Source of the DNA: Pseudomonas khorasanensis
GTDB lineage: Bacteria; Pseudomonadota; Gammaproteobacteria; Pseudomonadales; Pseudomonadaceae
Reading direction: 5' to 3'
Length of the DNA stretch: 64,000 nt
NCBI RefSeq assembly: GCF_014268505.2
Contig: NZ_JABWQP020000001.1
Coordinates: 248,001 to 312,000 of the forward strand
Each line of letters begins with the position of its first letter. Positions within the stretch are counted from its first letter, which is position 1. Shown here in pieces: positions 9,948 to 19,461 of the stretch. Both the position numbers and the translations under genes were made by a program. Under the pieces are notes generated by a model. The model was given only the letters and a program-made list of their open reading frames with translations. It did no database searches and had not been told where the DNA came from.

Positions 9948-11651
9948 ATGCAGGCGCAAGAGCCGCTGACTGTTCTCATCGCCGAAGACAGCGCCGCCGA
10001 CCGGTTGCTGCTGTCGACCATCGTCCGTCGCCAGGGCCATGAGGTACTGACGGCGAGCAACGGCGCCGAGGCGGTGGACACCTTTGAGCGCCAGCACCCC
10101 GATCTGGTCCTGATGGACGCAATGATGCCGGTGATGGACGGCTTCGAAGCGGCGCGGCAGATCAAGGCTCTGGCGGGTGAAGCGTTGGTGCCAATCATCT
10201 TTCTCACCTCGTTGACGGAGAGCGAAGCGCTGGCCCGTTGTCTGGAGGCCGGTGGCGACGATTTTCTGGCGAAGCCGTACAACCAAGTGATCCTCGCCGC
10301 CAAAATCAAGGCGATGGATCGCTTGCGGCGTCTTCAGGCGACCGTCCTGCAACAGCGCGACCTCATTGCCAAACATCACGATTATTTGCTCAACGAACAA
10401 CGCGTGGCCAAGGCAGTGTTCGACAAGGTTGCGCATTCCGGTTGCCTGAGTGCGCCGAGCATCCGTTACTTGCAATCGCCTTACGCGTTGTTCAACGGTG
10501 ACTTGTTGCTCGCAGCCTACACGCCGGCGGGTGATATGCACGTCATGCTCGGCGACTTCACCGGGCATGGTTTGCCCGCAGCTGTGGGTGCGATGCCTTT
10601 GGCTGAAGTCTTTTACGGGATGACTGCCAAGGGCTACGGCCTGGCCGAAACCCTGCGCGAGATGAACGCCAAGCTCAAACGCATCCTCCCGGTGGACATG
10701 TTCTGTTGCGCCACGTTGCTGTGCTTGAGCTTTCAGCGACGTTCGGTGGAGGTCTGGAACGGCGGCATGCCCGACGGTTACCTGCACCGGATGGCCAGCG
10801 GAGAGCGCGTGCCGCTGCCGGCGCGGCATTTACCCTTGGGGATTTTGAGCGCACAGGCGTTCGACGACCGCACGGACGTGTACCCGATGGCTGTCGATGA
10901 TCGCGTATTTTTATTGTCAGACGGCGTCATCGATACGTGCGACGCCAATGATCAATTGTTCGGTGTCGAGCGACTGCAGCAAGTGTTCGCCGCCAATCGA
11001 GAGCCGGATCGGCTGTTTGAGGATATCGAGCAGGCCCTGCGCGATTTCCGCGGCCAGGCACGTGATGACGTCAGTATGGTCGAGGTCAGCCTGCTCGAAT
11101 CAGCGCAGACTCAAGGTCCGGCATCGGCGTATCCCGAAAGCGGCCCGTCTTGCCCGCTGGACTGGTCAGCGAGCTTCGAATTTCGCGGAGCGACGTTGCG
11201 GCGTTTCAATCCGCTGCCCTTCCTGTTGCAGTTGTTGCTCGAGGTGCACGGCCTGCGATCGCAGAGCGGCGCGCTGTATAGCGTGCTCGCCGAATTGTAT
11301 TCCAATGCGCTGGAGCATGGTGTGCTGGGGCTGGACTCGAGCCTCAAGCGAGATGCGGCGGGTTTCGCCCGATATTATGAATTGCGCGGTGCGCGGCTGG
11401 CCTCGCTGCAGGACGGGTTTGTCCGGGTGCATTTGCAGGTTCAACCGCAAGGCGAGGGCGGCTGCCTTGTGATCCGGGTCGAGGACAGCGGGAAAGGTTT
11501 CGATGTGGCCCGGATCATGGAGCGACCGCTGGACACCGTCCGTCTGTCGGGTCGAGGTATCAGCCTGGTCCGGCAACTGGGGCGCAACGCCAGCTGGTCG
11601 GACCAAGGTCGTAGTGCCAGCGTGGAGTTTTTCTGGGAGATTGAGGCATAA
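9948..11651 (+). CDS. hsbR: Response regulator / PP2C phosphatase-kinase HsbR
   Basis: Receives phosphate from HptB and acts on HsbA. The 567-residue protein has a receiver domain with Asp57 in VLMDAMMPVMDG, a central SpoIIE-type PP2C phosphatase domain (GDLLLAAYTPAG, then MLGDFTGHGLPAAVGAMP) and a C-terminal HATPase anti-sigma kinase domain (ELYSNALEHGVLGL, then VEDSGKGFD). The ATG is preferred over a TTG 9 bases upstream that would overlap hsbA. Domain order and length match HsbR of P. aeruginosa. Confidence 0.92.
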   Translation: MQAQEPLTVLIAEDSAADRLLLSTIVRRQGHEVLTASNGAEAVDTFERQHPDLVLMDAMMPVMDGFEAARQIKALAGEALVPIIFLTSLTESEALARCLEAGGDDFLAKPYNQVILAAKIKAMDRLRRLQATVLQQRDLIAKHHDYLLNEQRVAKAVFDKVAHSGCLSAPSIRYLQSPYALFNGDLLLAAYTPAGDMHVMLGDFTGHGLPAAVGAMPLAEVFYGMTAKGYGLAETLREMNAKLKRILPVDMFCCATLLCLSFQRRSVEVWNGGMPDGYLHRMASGERVPLPARHLPLGILSAQAFDDRTDVYPMAVDDRVFLLSDGVIDTCDANDQLFGVERLQQVFAANREPDRLFEDIEQALRDFRGQARDDVSMVEVSLLESAQTQGPASAYPESGPSCPLDWSASFEFRGATLRRFNPLPFLLQLLLEVHGLRSQSGALYSVLAELYSNALEHGVLGLDSSLKRDAAGFARYYELRGARLASLQDGFVRVHLQVQPQGEGGCLVIRVEDSGKGFDVARIMERPLDTVRLSGRGISLVRQLGRNASWSDQGRSASVEFFWEIEA

Positions 11652-11681
11652 TCCGCCCATTCTTGATCAAGGAGTGAGCAA

Positions 11682-12029
11682 GTGACCGACCCACATGTAG
11701 ACCGCGATGTCCTCGACACCTTGCGCGAGGTGATGGAGGACGGCTATCAAGAGCTGCTGGAGACCTTTCTGGCAGATTCGGAAAGCCGTCTGCACGAGTT
11801 GCAGGCCACCACCAGCGCCAAAGCCCTTTCCGATGTCGCCCACAGCTTCAAGGGCAGCGCCAGCAACATGGGCGCGGTTCGACTGGCGGCGTTGTGCCAG
11901 GATCTGGAGTCGAACGCCAAAGACAAAAGTCCGGAAACACTCGCGCAACTGGTCGCCGAAATCCATGGCGAATTCGCCAACGTACGCTCCGTCTACGAAG
12001 ACGAAAAACTCCACGTCCATACTCACTGA
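11682..12029 (+). CDS. hptB: Histidine phosphotransfer protein HptB
   Basis: Monodomain Hpt protein that passes phosphate from hybrid sensor kinases (in P. aeruginosa PA1611, ErcS', SagS) to HsbR. 115 residues, helical, with the active histidine in AHSFKGSASNMG (His54). The GTG start has an AAGGAG ribosome site at good spacing. It ends the hsbA-hsbR-hptB unit; fliK follows with its own sigma-54 site. Confidence 0.92.
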   Translation: MTDPHVDRDVLDTLREVMEDGYQELLETFLADSESRLHELQATTSAKALSDVAHSFKGSASNMGAVRLAALCQDLESNAKDKSPETLAQLVAEIHGEFANVRSVYEDEKLHVHTH

Positions 12030-12069
12030 ACAGCGCCGTCCGGCGCTTTTCGCAAGTGTCTGGCATAAC

Positions 12070-12085
12070 TGGCCCGGCACTTGCA
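12070..12085 (+). promoter_or_regulatory. Sigma-54 promoter for fliK
   Basis: TGGCCCGGCACTTGCA has GG and GC 10 bp apart and an intact TTGCA -12 block. It lies 51 bp before the fliK ATG, in the short gap after hptB. Confidence 0.75.
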
Positions 12086-12135
12086 GTCATCTTGCTCAAC
12101 TGTACCTACGATCCCAGTGCAGCGGAGACCGTGTC

Positions 12136-13503
12136 ATGCCTGCGACCCCAAACATTCTTCTTCAGACCGCCGCTCAGGCCAAGGCGCAAGCTGCGTCTGC
12201 CAAAACGTCGGCAATGGCCGCAGACGCCGGGGACAAGGCTTCCAGCTTCGCCAAAGTGTTCGCCGATCAGGCGCCTGCCAAGCCTGCCGTGAGCGCCGAC
12301 AATTCAGTCAAGCCAGCGCGCGATAAAGTCGCTGACAGCACCGGCAAAAAGGAAGTCGGCAAAGATCCGTCTGCCGCGCCTGAGCCGGTGGTTGCCGATA
12401 GCGGCAAGGCATTGCCTGCCGACAAACCGGTGGCGAGCGACGGCGAAACCGCCAGTCATGACGATGCCACCGAAACCGTGCCAGCCCCTGTGGTTGATGC
12501 CGCGCCGGTAGACCCGGCGCTTGATCCTGCCCTGGCTCAAGTGATCCAGCCATTGGTGGCGACGCCTGTCGTTCAAGCACCGGTGATCGCGACGCCGGCC
12601 CAGCCTGAAACTGAAACACCTGCATTGGCGGTCGTGCCGGGCATGGTCAAAGATCCGGCGGCCACCGACAGCGAATTCGATCCTTCGGCTGATCCGCTCG
12701 ACTCTTTGCCAGCCGTGCGCATGGCAATGGAACAGGGCGGGCATATCTCTGCCGCCAGTCAGGCGCAACCTAAAGCCTCGCCTGCTCAGGCTCAGGCCGA
12801 CGGTGAATTGAGTTCCGCGCAGAACTTCGCCGCTGGCATGGCCAGCATGCTCGACGTGCAGGCCGACAAGGACAGCACCAGTCAGGGCGGCGAAAAGGCC
12901 TTCAGCGGGCTGATCGACGATGGCCTGAAAGATCTCAAATCAGCCACCAGCGACACCCGCGTCGACGACTTCGCCAACCGCCTGGCAGCACTGACCCAGG
13001 CCGCTACGCCAAAAACCGCGAATGCGCTGCCGGTAAATCAGCCGATCGCCATGCATCAGAGCGGCTGGACCGAAGAAGTGGTCAACCGCGTCATGTACCT
13101 GTCCAGCGTCAACCTGAAAGCCGCCGACATTCAGTTGCAACCGGCTGAGCTGGGGCGTCTGGATATCCGCGTGAACATGGTCCCGGACCAGCAGACCCAG
13201 GTGACATTCATGAGCGCGCATCCGAGCGTGCGTGAAGCGCTCGACGGCCAGATGCATCGCCTGCGCGACATGTTCAACCAGCAGGGCATGGGCCAGGTCG
13301 ACGTCAATGTCTCGGATCAGAACCGTGGCTGGCAGGGGCAGCAAGGCCAGGAACAGGCGCAGCAGGGCCAGGGTGGCCGCACCAGCGCTGCCGGCGGGCG
13401 TCTGGATTCGATGGATGAAGAATTGGCACCGGCCACCGTGGCAGAAGTGGCGGCTCAGACCACCAGCATCATTGGTACCAGCGCGGTCGACTATTACGCC
13501 TGA
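12136..13503 (+). CDS. fliK: Flagellar hook-length control protein FliK
   Basis: Exported molecular ruler that makes FlhB switch from hook to filament substrates. 455 residues. A long Ala/Pro/Asp-rich N-terminal ruler region runs to about residue 290. The conserved Flg_hook domain follows (VMYLSSVNLKAADIQLQPAE, then LGRLDIRVNM), and a Gln/Gly-rich tail near residues 390-420 (QGQQGQEQAQQGQGG). The ATG with GGAG upstream was chosen although the frame is open further 5', because hptB and a sigma-54 promoter occupy that stretch. A second FliK-like gene is found near 37457-39031. Confidence 0.93.
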   Translation: MPATPNILLQTAAQAKAQAASAKTSAMAADAGDKASSFAKVFADQAPAKPAVSADNSVKPARDKVADSTGKKEVGKDPSAAPEPVVADSGKALPADKPVASDGETASHDDATETVPAPVVDAAPVDPALDPALAQVIQPLVATPVVQAPVIATPAQPETETPALAVVPGMVKDPAATDSEFDPSADPLDSLPAVRMAMEQGGHISAASQAQPKASPAQAQADGELSSAQNFAAGMASMLDVQADKDSTSQGGEKAFSGLIDDGLKDLKSATSDTRVDDFANRLAALTQAATPKTANALPVNQPIAMHQSGWTEEVVNRVMYLSSVNLKAADIQLQPAELGRLDIRVNMVPDQQTQVTFMSAHPSVREALDGQMHRLRDMFNQQGMGQVDVNVSDQNRGWQGQQGQEQAQQGQGGRTSAAGGRLDSMDEELAPATVAEVAAQTTSIIGTSAVDYYA

Positions 13504-13520
13504 CACGACACGTAACCCCT

Positions 13521-13607
13521 GTGGGAGCGAGCCTGCTCGCGAACGCGATTTCACATTCAACATCATTGTTGTTGTGACACCGCTTTCGCGAGCAGGCTCG
13601 CTCCCAC
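13521..13607. repeat. REP pair (inverted) between fliK and fliL
   Basis: Two copies of the palindromic unit with core GGGAGCGAGCCTGCTCGC face each other, 41 bp apart. The pair sits between the fliK stop and the fliL sigma-54 promoter and could form a cruciform or a strong RNA hairpin. Confidence 0.9.
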
Positions 13608-13648
13608 AGTTGTTTGTGGTTGCCGTTCAGATAGCCCGCTGACACTTC

Positions 13649-13664
13649 TGGCATAACACTTGCT
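13649..13664 (+). promoter_or_regulatory. Sigma-54 promoter for fliL operon
   Basis: TGGCATAACACTTGCT, a good -24/-12 match with GG and GC 10 bp apart, 52 bp before fliL. It would drive fliLMNOPQR-flhB. Confidence 0.85.
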
Positions 13665-13715
13665 CTTGCCTTGCCGTGCGACTGTGAAACCCCCGATTAG
13701 TGACGGATTATTGGC

Positions 13716-14219
13716 ATGGCGAAGAGCGAAGCTGCAGCAGTAAAAGACCCCGCAACCAAAGGCAAACTCAAGCTGATCATCGTGATCGTGCTGGCGTTGC
13801 TGCTGGCCATTGGTGCATCCGTGGGGGCGACCTGGTTCTTCATGCACAGCGCCCAGAGCAAACCTGCCGAGGCAGCCGATGCGGCGCCGGTCGGCAAGCA
13901 ACCCGCGATTTTCGAGCCGATGGCGCCGGCCTTCGTTGCCAACTACAACCAGAACGGCCGTCAGCGCTACATGCAGGTGAGCCTCACCATGCTGGCGCGC
14001 AATCAAGCCGATCTGGACGCGCTCAAAGTGCACATGCCGGTCATCCGCAATAACCTGGTGATGCTCTTCTCCGGTCAGGATTTCGCCACACTGGCGACGC
14101 CGGTCGGCCAGGAGATGTTGCGCCAGAAGGCCACCGCCAGCGTCCAGGAAGTGGCGCAGAAAGAGCTGGGCAAAGTGGTGATCGAACAGTTGCTTTTCAC
14201 TAATTTCGTACTGCAGTAG
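13716..14219 (+). CDS. fliL: Flagellar basal body protein FliL
   Basis: Single-pass inner-membrane protein that surrounds and supports the stator. 167 residues: short cytoplasmic N-terminus, one helix near residues 23-43 (KLIIVIVLALLLAIGASVGA), then a periplasmic stomatin-like domain with the usual pattern (RYMQVSLTMLARNQADLDALK). First gene of an operon with a sigma-54 site upstream; fliM follows 9 bp later. Confidence 0.95.
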   Translation: MAKSEAAAVKDPATKGKLKLIIVIVLALLLAIGASVGATWFFMHSAQSKPAEAADAAPVGKQPAIFEPMAPAFVANYNQNGRQRYMQVSLTMLARNQADLDALKVHMPVIRNNLVMLFSGQDFATLATPVGQEMLRQKATASVQEVAQKELGKVVIEQLLFTNFVLQ

Positions 14220-14228
14220 GAACACGAC

Positions 14229-15197
14229 ATGGCCGTGCAGGATCTGCTGTCCCAGGATGAAATCGATGCGCTGTTGCATGGCGTCGACGATGGTCTGGTA
14301 CAGACCGATAACGCTGCCGAACCCGGCAGTGTCAAAAGCTACGACCTGACCAGCCAGGATCGCATCGTCCGTGGACGCATGCCGACTCTGGAAATGATCA
14401 ACGAGCGTTTTGCCCGCTACACCCGCATCAGCATGTTCAACATGCTGCGCCGCTCGGCGGACGTGGCGGTCGGTGGCGTGCAGGTGATGAAGTTCGGCGA
14501 ATACGTGCACTCGCTGTACGTGCCGACCAGCCTCAACCTGGTCAAGATCAAACCTTTGCGCGGCACCGCGCTGTTCATCCTCGACGCCAAACTGGTGTTC
14601 AAACTGGTGGACAACTTCTTCGGCGGTGACGGCCGTCACGCCAAGATCGAGGGGCGTGAATTCACCCCGACCGAACTGCGCGTGGTGCGCATGGTACTGG
14701 AGCAGGCCTTCGTCGATCTGAAGGAAGCCTGGCAGGCGATCATGGAAGTCAATTTCGAGTACATCAACTCGGAAGTGAACCCGGCCATGGCCAACATCGT
14801 CGGCCCGAGCGAAGCGATCGTGGTCTCGACTTTCCACATCGAACTCGATGGCGGTGGCGGCGACCTGCACGTGACCATGCCGTATTCGATGATCGAGCCG
14901 GTGCGCGAAATGCTCGACGCCGGTTTCCAGTCGGATCTCGACGATCAGGACGAGCGCTGGGTCAACGCCCTGCGCCAGGACGTGCTCGATGTCGACGTGC
15001 CGATCGGCGCGACCGTTGCCCGCCGCCAGTTGAAGCTGCGCGACATCCTGCACATGCAGCCGGGGGATGTGATCCCGGTCGAGATGCCGGAAGAGATGAT
15101 CATGCGCGCCAACGGCGTGCCGGCCTTCAAGGTCAAGATGGGCTCGCACAAAGGCAACCTCGCGTTGCAGGTTATCGAGCCGATCGAGCGTCGCTGA
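14229..15197 (+). CDS. fliM: Motor switch protein FliM
   Basis: C-ring subunit that receives CheY-P. 322 residues. The N-terminal CheY-binding peptide is seen as LLSQDEIDALLHGV at residues 5-18. The CheC-like middle domain that contacts FliG follows (GGDGRHAKIEGREFTPTE), then the C-terminal SpoA domain that pairs with FliN. A 52-bp gap separates it from fliN. Confidence 0.97.
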   Translation: MAVQDLLSQDEIDALLHGVDDGLVQTDNAAEPGSVKSYDLTSQDRIVRGRMPTLEMINERFARYTRISMFNMLRRSADVAVGGVQVMKFGEYVHSLYVPTSLNLVKIKPLRGTALFILDAKLVFKLVDNFFGGDGRHAKIEGREFTPTELRVVRMVLEQAFVDLKEAWQAIMEVNFEYINSEVNPAMANIVGPSEAIVVSTFHIELDGGGGDLHVTMPYSMIEPVREMLDAGFQSDLDDQDERWVNALRQDVLDVDVPIGATVARRQLKLRDILHMQPGDVIPVEMPEEMIMRANGVPAFKVKMGSHKGNLALQVIEPIERR

Positions 15198-15249
15198 AGC
15201 GGCGCTTTCAACCCAAACATTTAGCTGAATTGTTGCCCGCCGAGGACAC

Positions 15250-15711
15250 ATGATGAACGACGATATGAACGCCCAGGACGATCAGGCACTGGCCGATGAA
15301 TGGGCTGCGGCCCTGGAAGAAACCGGTGACGCCGGTCAGGCTGACATCGATGCACTGCTGGCCGCCGATGCCGGTACTTCGAGCTCCAGCCGTCTGCCGA
15401 TGGAAGAGTTCGGCAGCGTGCCGAAGAACAACGACCCGGTGACCCTCGACGGTCCGAACCTGGACGTGATCCTCGACATCCCGGTGTCCATTTCCATGGA
15501 AGTGGGCAGCACCGACATCAACATCCGCAACCTGCTGCAGCTCAACCAGGGTTCGGTGATCGAACTCGATCGTCTGGCCGGTGAGCCGCTCGACGTGCTG
15601 GTCAACGGCACCTTGATCGCCCACGGCGAAGTGGTAGTGGTCAACGAGAAGTTCGGCATCCGCCTGACGGACGTGATCAGCCCAAGCGAACGCATCAAGA
15701 AGCTGCGCTGA
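15250..15711 (+). CDS. fliN: Motor switch protein FliN
   Basis: SpoA-domain ring protein at the base of the C-ring; also docks FliH. 153 residues: an acidic variable N-terminus of about 70 residues and a C-terminal SpoA domain (ISMEVGSTDINIRNLLQLNQ, then NEKFGIRLTDVISPSERIK). Two adjacent ATG codons compete as start; GAGG upstream suits either. The stop abuts the GTG of fliO. Confidence 0.96.
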   Translation: MMNDDMNAQDDQALADEWAAALEETGDAGQADIDALLAADAGTSSSSRLPMEEFGSVPKNNDPVTLDGPNLDVILDIPVSISMEVGSTDINIRNLLQLNQGSVIELDRLAGEPLDVLVNGTLIAHGEVVVVNEKFGIRLTDVISPSERIKKLR

Positions 15712-16167
15712 GTGAAAAGGTTTCTCTGGGCTTTGCTGGCATTGCCATTGAGCGTGCTGGCCGCCGAGCCGGGCACAACCGCCGCCGCTGCGCCTGCAGC
15801 CACCGCGCCGATGGTCAACAGCGGCGTGGCCGGGCAATTGACGCAGTTGGTGTTCGGTTTGCTGCTGGTGCTGGGCTTGATCTTCTTCCTCGCCTGGCTG
15901 CTGCGCCGGGTGCAGCAGGCGGGGCCGGCCGGCAAGGGCCAGGTCATCGAACTCATCGGCTCGCGCGCGCTCGGCCCACGCGACCGTCTGGTGCTGGTTC
16001 AGGTCGGTAACGAGCAGATTCTGCTCGGCCTCAGCCCGGGCACCATTACCGCGCTGCATGTGCTCAAGGAGCCGGTCGAAGTACCCAGTGCCAGCGAAAA
16101 GGCTACGCCGGAATTTGCCCAGCATCTGCTGAAGATTCTCGGCAAGGATCAGAAGGATACGAAGTAA
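15712..16167 (+). CDS. fliO: Flagellar export protein FliO
   Basis: Membrane protein that helps assemble the FliP ring of the export gate. 151 residues with a GTG start directly after the fliN stop. A signal-like hydrophobic N-terminus ([15 protein letters not shown]), one membrane helix near residues 42-62 ([20 protein letters not shown]) and a C-terminal cytoplasmic domain ([19 protein letters not shown]) fit the family. Overlaps fliP by one base. Confidence 0.93.
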   Translation: MKRFLWALLALPLSVLAAEPGTTAAAAPAATAPMVNSGVAGQLTQLVFGLLLVLGLIFFLAWLLRRVQQAGPAGKGQVIELIGSRALGPRDRLVLVQVGNEQILLGLSPGTITALHVLKEPVEVPSASEKATPEFAQHLLKILGKDQKDTK

Positions 16168-16925
16168 TGGGTGCGCTACGCATCGTCTTGACGCTGGCCC
16201 TGTTGCTGGCCGCGCCGCTGGCGTTCGCCGCCGATCCGTTGTCGATCCCAGCGATCACGCTGGGCACCAACGCCGACGGCGCGCAGGAGTATTCGGTTAG
16301 TCTGCAGATCCTGCTGATCATGACCGCGCTGAGTTTTATTCCGGCGGCGGTCATTCTGATGACCAGCTTCACGCGGATCATCATCGTCTTCTCGATCCTG
16401 CGTCAGGCCCTCGGCCTGCAACAGACGCCGTCGAACCAGATCCTCACCGGCATGGCGCTGTTCCTGACCCTGTTCATCATGGCCCCGGTGTTCGATCGGG
16501 TGAACAAGGACGCGCTGCAGCCGTATCTGGCTGAAACCCTTACGGCCCAGCAAGCGGTGGAAAAGGCACAAGTACCGATCAAGGACTTCATGCTCGCCCA
16601 GACGCGAACCAGCGATCTGGAGCTGTTCATGCGTCTGTCCAAACGCACCGACATTGCCTCGCCGGATCAGGCGCCGCTGACCATTCTCGTGCCGGCGTTC
16701 GTCACCTCCGAACTTAAAACCGCCTTCCAGATCGGCTTCATGATCTTCATCCCGTTTTTGATCATCGACCTCGTCGTGGCGAGCGTGCTGATGGCCATGG
16801 GTATGATGATGCTCTCGCCGCTGATCATTTCGCTGCCGTTCAAGATCATGTTGTTCGTGCTGGTCGATGGCTGGGCGCTGATCATCGGCACACTGGCCAG
16901 CAGTTTTGGAGGTGTCTCGCCATGA
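16167..16925 (+). CDS. fliP: Flagellar export gate protein FliP
   Basis: Core subunit of the FliPQR export gate. 252 residues with a cleavable signal peptide ([12 protein letters not shown]) and four membrane helices. The FliP family signatures are clear: [20 protein letters not shown] and [20 protein letters not shown]. Overlaps fliO by one base and fliQ by four. Confidence 0.97.
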   Translation: MGALRIVLTLALLLAAPLAFAADPLSIPAITLGTNADGAQEYSVSLQILLIMTALSFIPAAVILMTSFTRIIIVFSILRQALGLQQTPSNQILTGMALFLTLFIMAPVFDRVNKDALQPYLAETLTAQQAVEKAQVPIKDFMLAQTRTSDLELFMRLSKRTDIASPDQAPLTILVPAFVTSELKTAFQIGFMIFIPFLIIDLVVASVLMAMGMMMLSPLIISLPFKIMLFVLVDGWALIIGTLASSFGGVSP

Positions 16926-17191
16926 CGCCGGAAGTTGCGGTCGATATTTTTCGTGAAGCCTTGTGGCTGACCACCATGATGGTCGCCATCCTGGTGGTGC
17001 CGAGCCTGCTGGTCGGCCTGCTGGTGTCGATGTTTCAGGCCGCCACGCAGATCAACGAACAGACCCTGAGCTTCCTGCCGCGCTTGCTGGTGATGCTGGT
17101 GACCCTGATCATCGGCGGTCCGTGGATCGTGCAGACGTTCATGGAATACATCATCCAGTTGTACAAAAACATTCCGATGGTCATCGGCTAA
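16922..17191 (+). CDS. fliQ: Flagellar export gate protein FliQ
   Basis: Small two-helix export gate subunit. The 89-residue length and both hydrophobic helices ([20 protein letters not shown] and [17 protein letters not shown]) match the family. ATGA overlap with fliP; fliR begins 3 bp downstream. Confidence 0.96.
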   Translation: MTPEVAVDIFREALWLTTMMVAILVVPSLLVGLLVSMFQAATQINEQTLSFLPRLLVMLVTLIIGGPWIVQTFMEYIIQLYKNIPMVIG

Positions 17192-17194
17192 GCC

Positions 17195-17980
17195 ATGCAA
17201 TCGCTGCTTCAGCTGACCGACACCCAGATCAGCACCTGGGTGGCGTCGTTCATGTTGCCGCTGTTTCGCGTCGCGTCGATGTTGATGGTGATGCCGGTGT
17301 TCGGCACTACCCTCATTCCGCGCCGCGTGCGCCTGTATTTCGCCGTGGCGATCACCGTGGTCATCACCCCGGCGTTGCCACCGATGCCGGCCGTCAGCCC
17401 CCTCGATCTGAGCGGCCTGTTGCTGATTGGCGAGCAGATTCTGGTGGGCGCCGTGCTGGGGTTTTCCCTGCAACTGTTTTTCCAGGCCTTTGCCGTGGCC
17501 GGGCAGATTGTGGCGGTGCAAATGGGCATGGGCTTCGCCTCGATGATCGACCCCACCAACGGCGTCTCGGTGGCGGTGATCGGGCAGTTCTTCACCATGC
17601 TGGTGACGTTGTTGTTCCTGTCGATGAACGGCCACCTGGTGGTGTTCGAAGTCCTGACTGAAAGCTTCACCACGCTGCCGGTCGGTGGCGGATTGATGGT
17701 CGCGCATTACTGGGAACTGGCCGGCAAACTGGGCTGGGTACTCGGCGCCGCGTTGTTGCTGGTGTTGCCGGCGATCACGGCACTGCTGGTGGTCAACATC
17801 GCATTTGGCGTGATGACCCGCGCCGCGCCGCAACTCAATATTTTCTCCATCGGTTTTCCGCTGACCATGGTGCTCGGCCTGTTCATCGTCTGGGTGGGGC
17901 TGGCGGATATTCTCAATCAGTATCAGCCGCTGGCCACTGAGGCCCTGCAGTTGCTACGCGAACTGGCACGGGCGCGCTGA
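17195..17980 (+). CDS. fliR: Flagellar export gate protein FliR
   Basis: Single-copy export gate subunit. 261 residues with about six membrane helices and the conserved RVRLYFAVAITVVITP and GFSLQLFFQAFAVAGQIV segments. Located between fliQ and flhB as usual, with 3-bp gaps on both sides. Confidence 0.96.
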   Translation: MQSLLQLTDTQISTWVASFMLPLFRVASMLMVMPVFGTTLIPRRVRLYFAVAITVVITPALPPMPAVSPLDLSGLLLIGEQILVGAVLGFSLQLFFQAFAVAGQIVAVQMGMGFASMIDPTNGVSVAVIGQFFTMLVTLLFLSMNGHLVVFEVLTESFTTLPVGGGLMVAHYWELAGKLGWVLGAALLLVLPAITALLVVNIAFGVMTRAAPQLNIFSIGFPLTMVLGLFIVWVGLADILNQYQPLATEALQLLRELARAR

Positions 17981-17983
17981 GTC

Positions 17984-19123
17984 ATGGCAGAGAGCGAAAG
18001 CGGTCAGGACAAAACAGAAGACCCCACGGATAAACGCAAAAAGGATTCCCGTGAGAAGGGTGAGATTGCCCGTTCCAAGGAGCTCAACACCCTTGCCGTG
18101 ATGATGGCCGGTGCTGCTGCGCTGCTGATTTTCGGCGGCATGCTCGCTCAGGAAATGATGGACGTGATGCGGCTGAACTTCACCCTGTCCCGTGAAGTGG
18201 TCATGGATCAGGGCGCGATGGGCCGGTTTTTGCTGGAGTCGGGGCTGATCGCATTGCTGGCGATCCAGCCGGTCATGATCACCCTGCTGCTCGCCGCCGT
18301 GATCGGACCGATTTCCCTCGGCGGCTGGCTGTTCGCCGCCAAGTCGCTGGCGCCCAAGTTCAGCCGCATGAACCCGGCGGCCGGCCTTAAGCGAATGTTT
18401 TCCTTCAAGGCCGTGGTCGAACTGCTCAAGGCGCTGGCCAAGTTTCTGATTACCCTGGGTGTGGCGTTGGTGGTGTTGTCCGCCGACGTCGATGACTTTC
18501 TGCGCATCGCCCACGAGCCGCTGGATATGGCGATCATCCACAGCGTCTTGCTGGTGGGCTGGAGCACGCTGTGGCTGGCCTGCGGCCTGATCATCATCGC
18601 CGCCGTCGACGTGCCGATTCAACTCTGGGAAGCGCACAAGAAACTGCTGATGACCAAGCAGGAAGTGCGCGACGAACACAAGGACCAGGAAGGGCGGCCC
18701 GAGGTCAAGCAACGTATCCGTCAGACCCAGCGCGAAATGTCCCAGCGGCGCATGATGGCTGCGATCCCCGAAGCCGACGTGGTCATCACCAACCCGACCC
18801 ACTACGCCGTCGCGCTCAAATACGACTCGGAGAAGGGCGGCGCCCCGGTGCTGCTTGCCAAGGGCAGCGACTTCATCGCCTTGAAAATCCGAGAAATCGC
18901 CGTCGCCAATAACGTCATGCTCCTGGAGTCACCTGGACTGGCGCGTTCGATCTACTACTCCACCGAACTCGACCAGGAAATCCCCGGCGGGCTGTACCTG
19001 GCCGTGGCTCAGGTCCTGGCTTACGTCTATCAGATCCGTCAGCACCAGGCCGGTAAGGGCAAGCGTCCTGATCCGTTGAAGGACGACCTGCCGATCCCGC
19101 CGGATCTGCGTCGCGATTCCTGA
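17984..19123 (+). CDS. flhB: Export gate and substrate-specificity switch FlhB
   Basis: Membrane export protein whose C-terminal domain self-cleaves to change export from hook to filament. 379 residues: a basic N-terminus, four membrane helices to about residue 215, then the cytoplasmic domain with the autocleavage motif NPTH at residues 270-273. The part after NPTH is paralogous to the free-standing protein encoded at 37131-37460. A strong terminator follows. Confidence 0.97.
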   Translation: MAESESGQDKTEDPTDKRKKDSREKGEIARSKELNTLAVMMAGAAALLIFGGMLAQEMMDVMRLNFTLSREVVMDQGAMGRFLLESGLIALLAIQPVMITLLLAAVIGPISLGGWLFAAKSLAPKFSRMNPAAGLKRMFSFKAVVELLKALAKFLITLGVALVVLSADVDDFLRIAHEPLDMAIIHSVLLVGWSTLWLACGLIIIAAVDVPIQLWEAHKKLLMTKQEVRDEHKDQEGRPEVKQRIRQTQREMSQRRMMAAIPEADVVITNPTHYAVALKYDSEKGGAPVLLAKGSDFIALKIREIAVANNVMLLESPGLARSIYYSTELDQEIPGGLYLAVAQVLAYVYQIRQHQAGKGKRPDPLKDDLPIPPDLRRDS

Positions 19124-19137
19124 CTTTACCGTGTGAA

Positions 19138-19180
19138 ACAAAAAACCGCCGTCCCGATTGAATGGGGCGGCGGTTTTTGT
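19138..19180 (+). terminator. Terminator after flhB
   Basis: Stem AAAAACCGCCG / CGGCGGTTTTT, interrupted by a short mismatch near the loop, with a T tract at the 3' end. It closes the fliL-flhB operon and marks the left edge of the accessory insert. Confidence 0.9.
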
Positions 19181-19461
19181 GGCTGACCCAATGAAAGTCC
19201 AACCCTTGCCACAGGGGCGGTGCTGCTAAACGATTTTAATCCCACATTTGGAATGCATTCCCTGCAGGAGTGAGCCTGCTCGCGATAGCGGTCTGTCTGG
19301 TCTTGATCGTTCCTATGTCCCAGCGGGGGAATGCCTCAACGGACGCCCCGCGTTTGGCTGTGAAAGGAACGCGCAGCGTCCCGGGCTGCATTCCCACGCA
19401 GAGCGTGGGAATGATCAAATTCGTGGAGGATTGTGCTGTCTGTTATCCCGGCAAGTCTCAA
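19181..19461. repeat. Repeat-rich gap: degenerate REP and a GTTCCCACGC-type repeat remnant
   Basis: No gene is seen here. A degraded REP unit (AGTGAGCCTGCTCGCGA) lies near 19267-19285. Near 19320-19425 there is a diverged copy of the hairpin repeat also present at 56650-56750, sharing the blocks GCGTCCCGGGCTGC and CCCACGCAGAGCGTGGGAA. These elements mark the junction between the flagellar genes and the insert. Confidence 0.7.

Noticed and set aside
13563..15251. 562-codon antisense frame over fliL and fliM
   Set aside because: Runs through a REP unit and two conserved genes; His/Gln/Arg-rich composition is typical of shadow translation.
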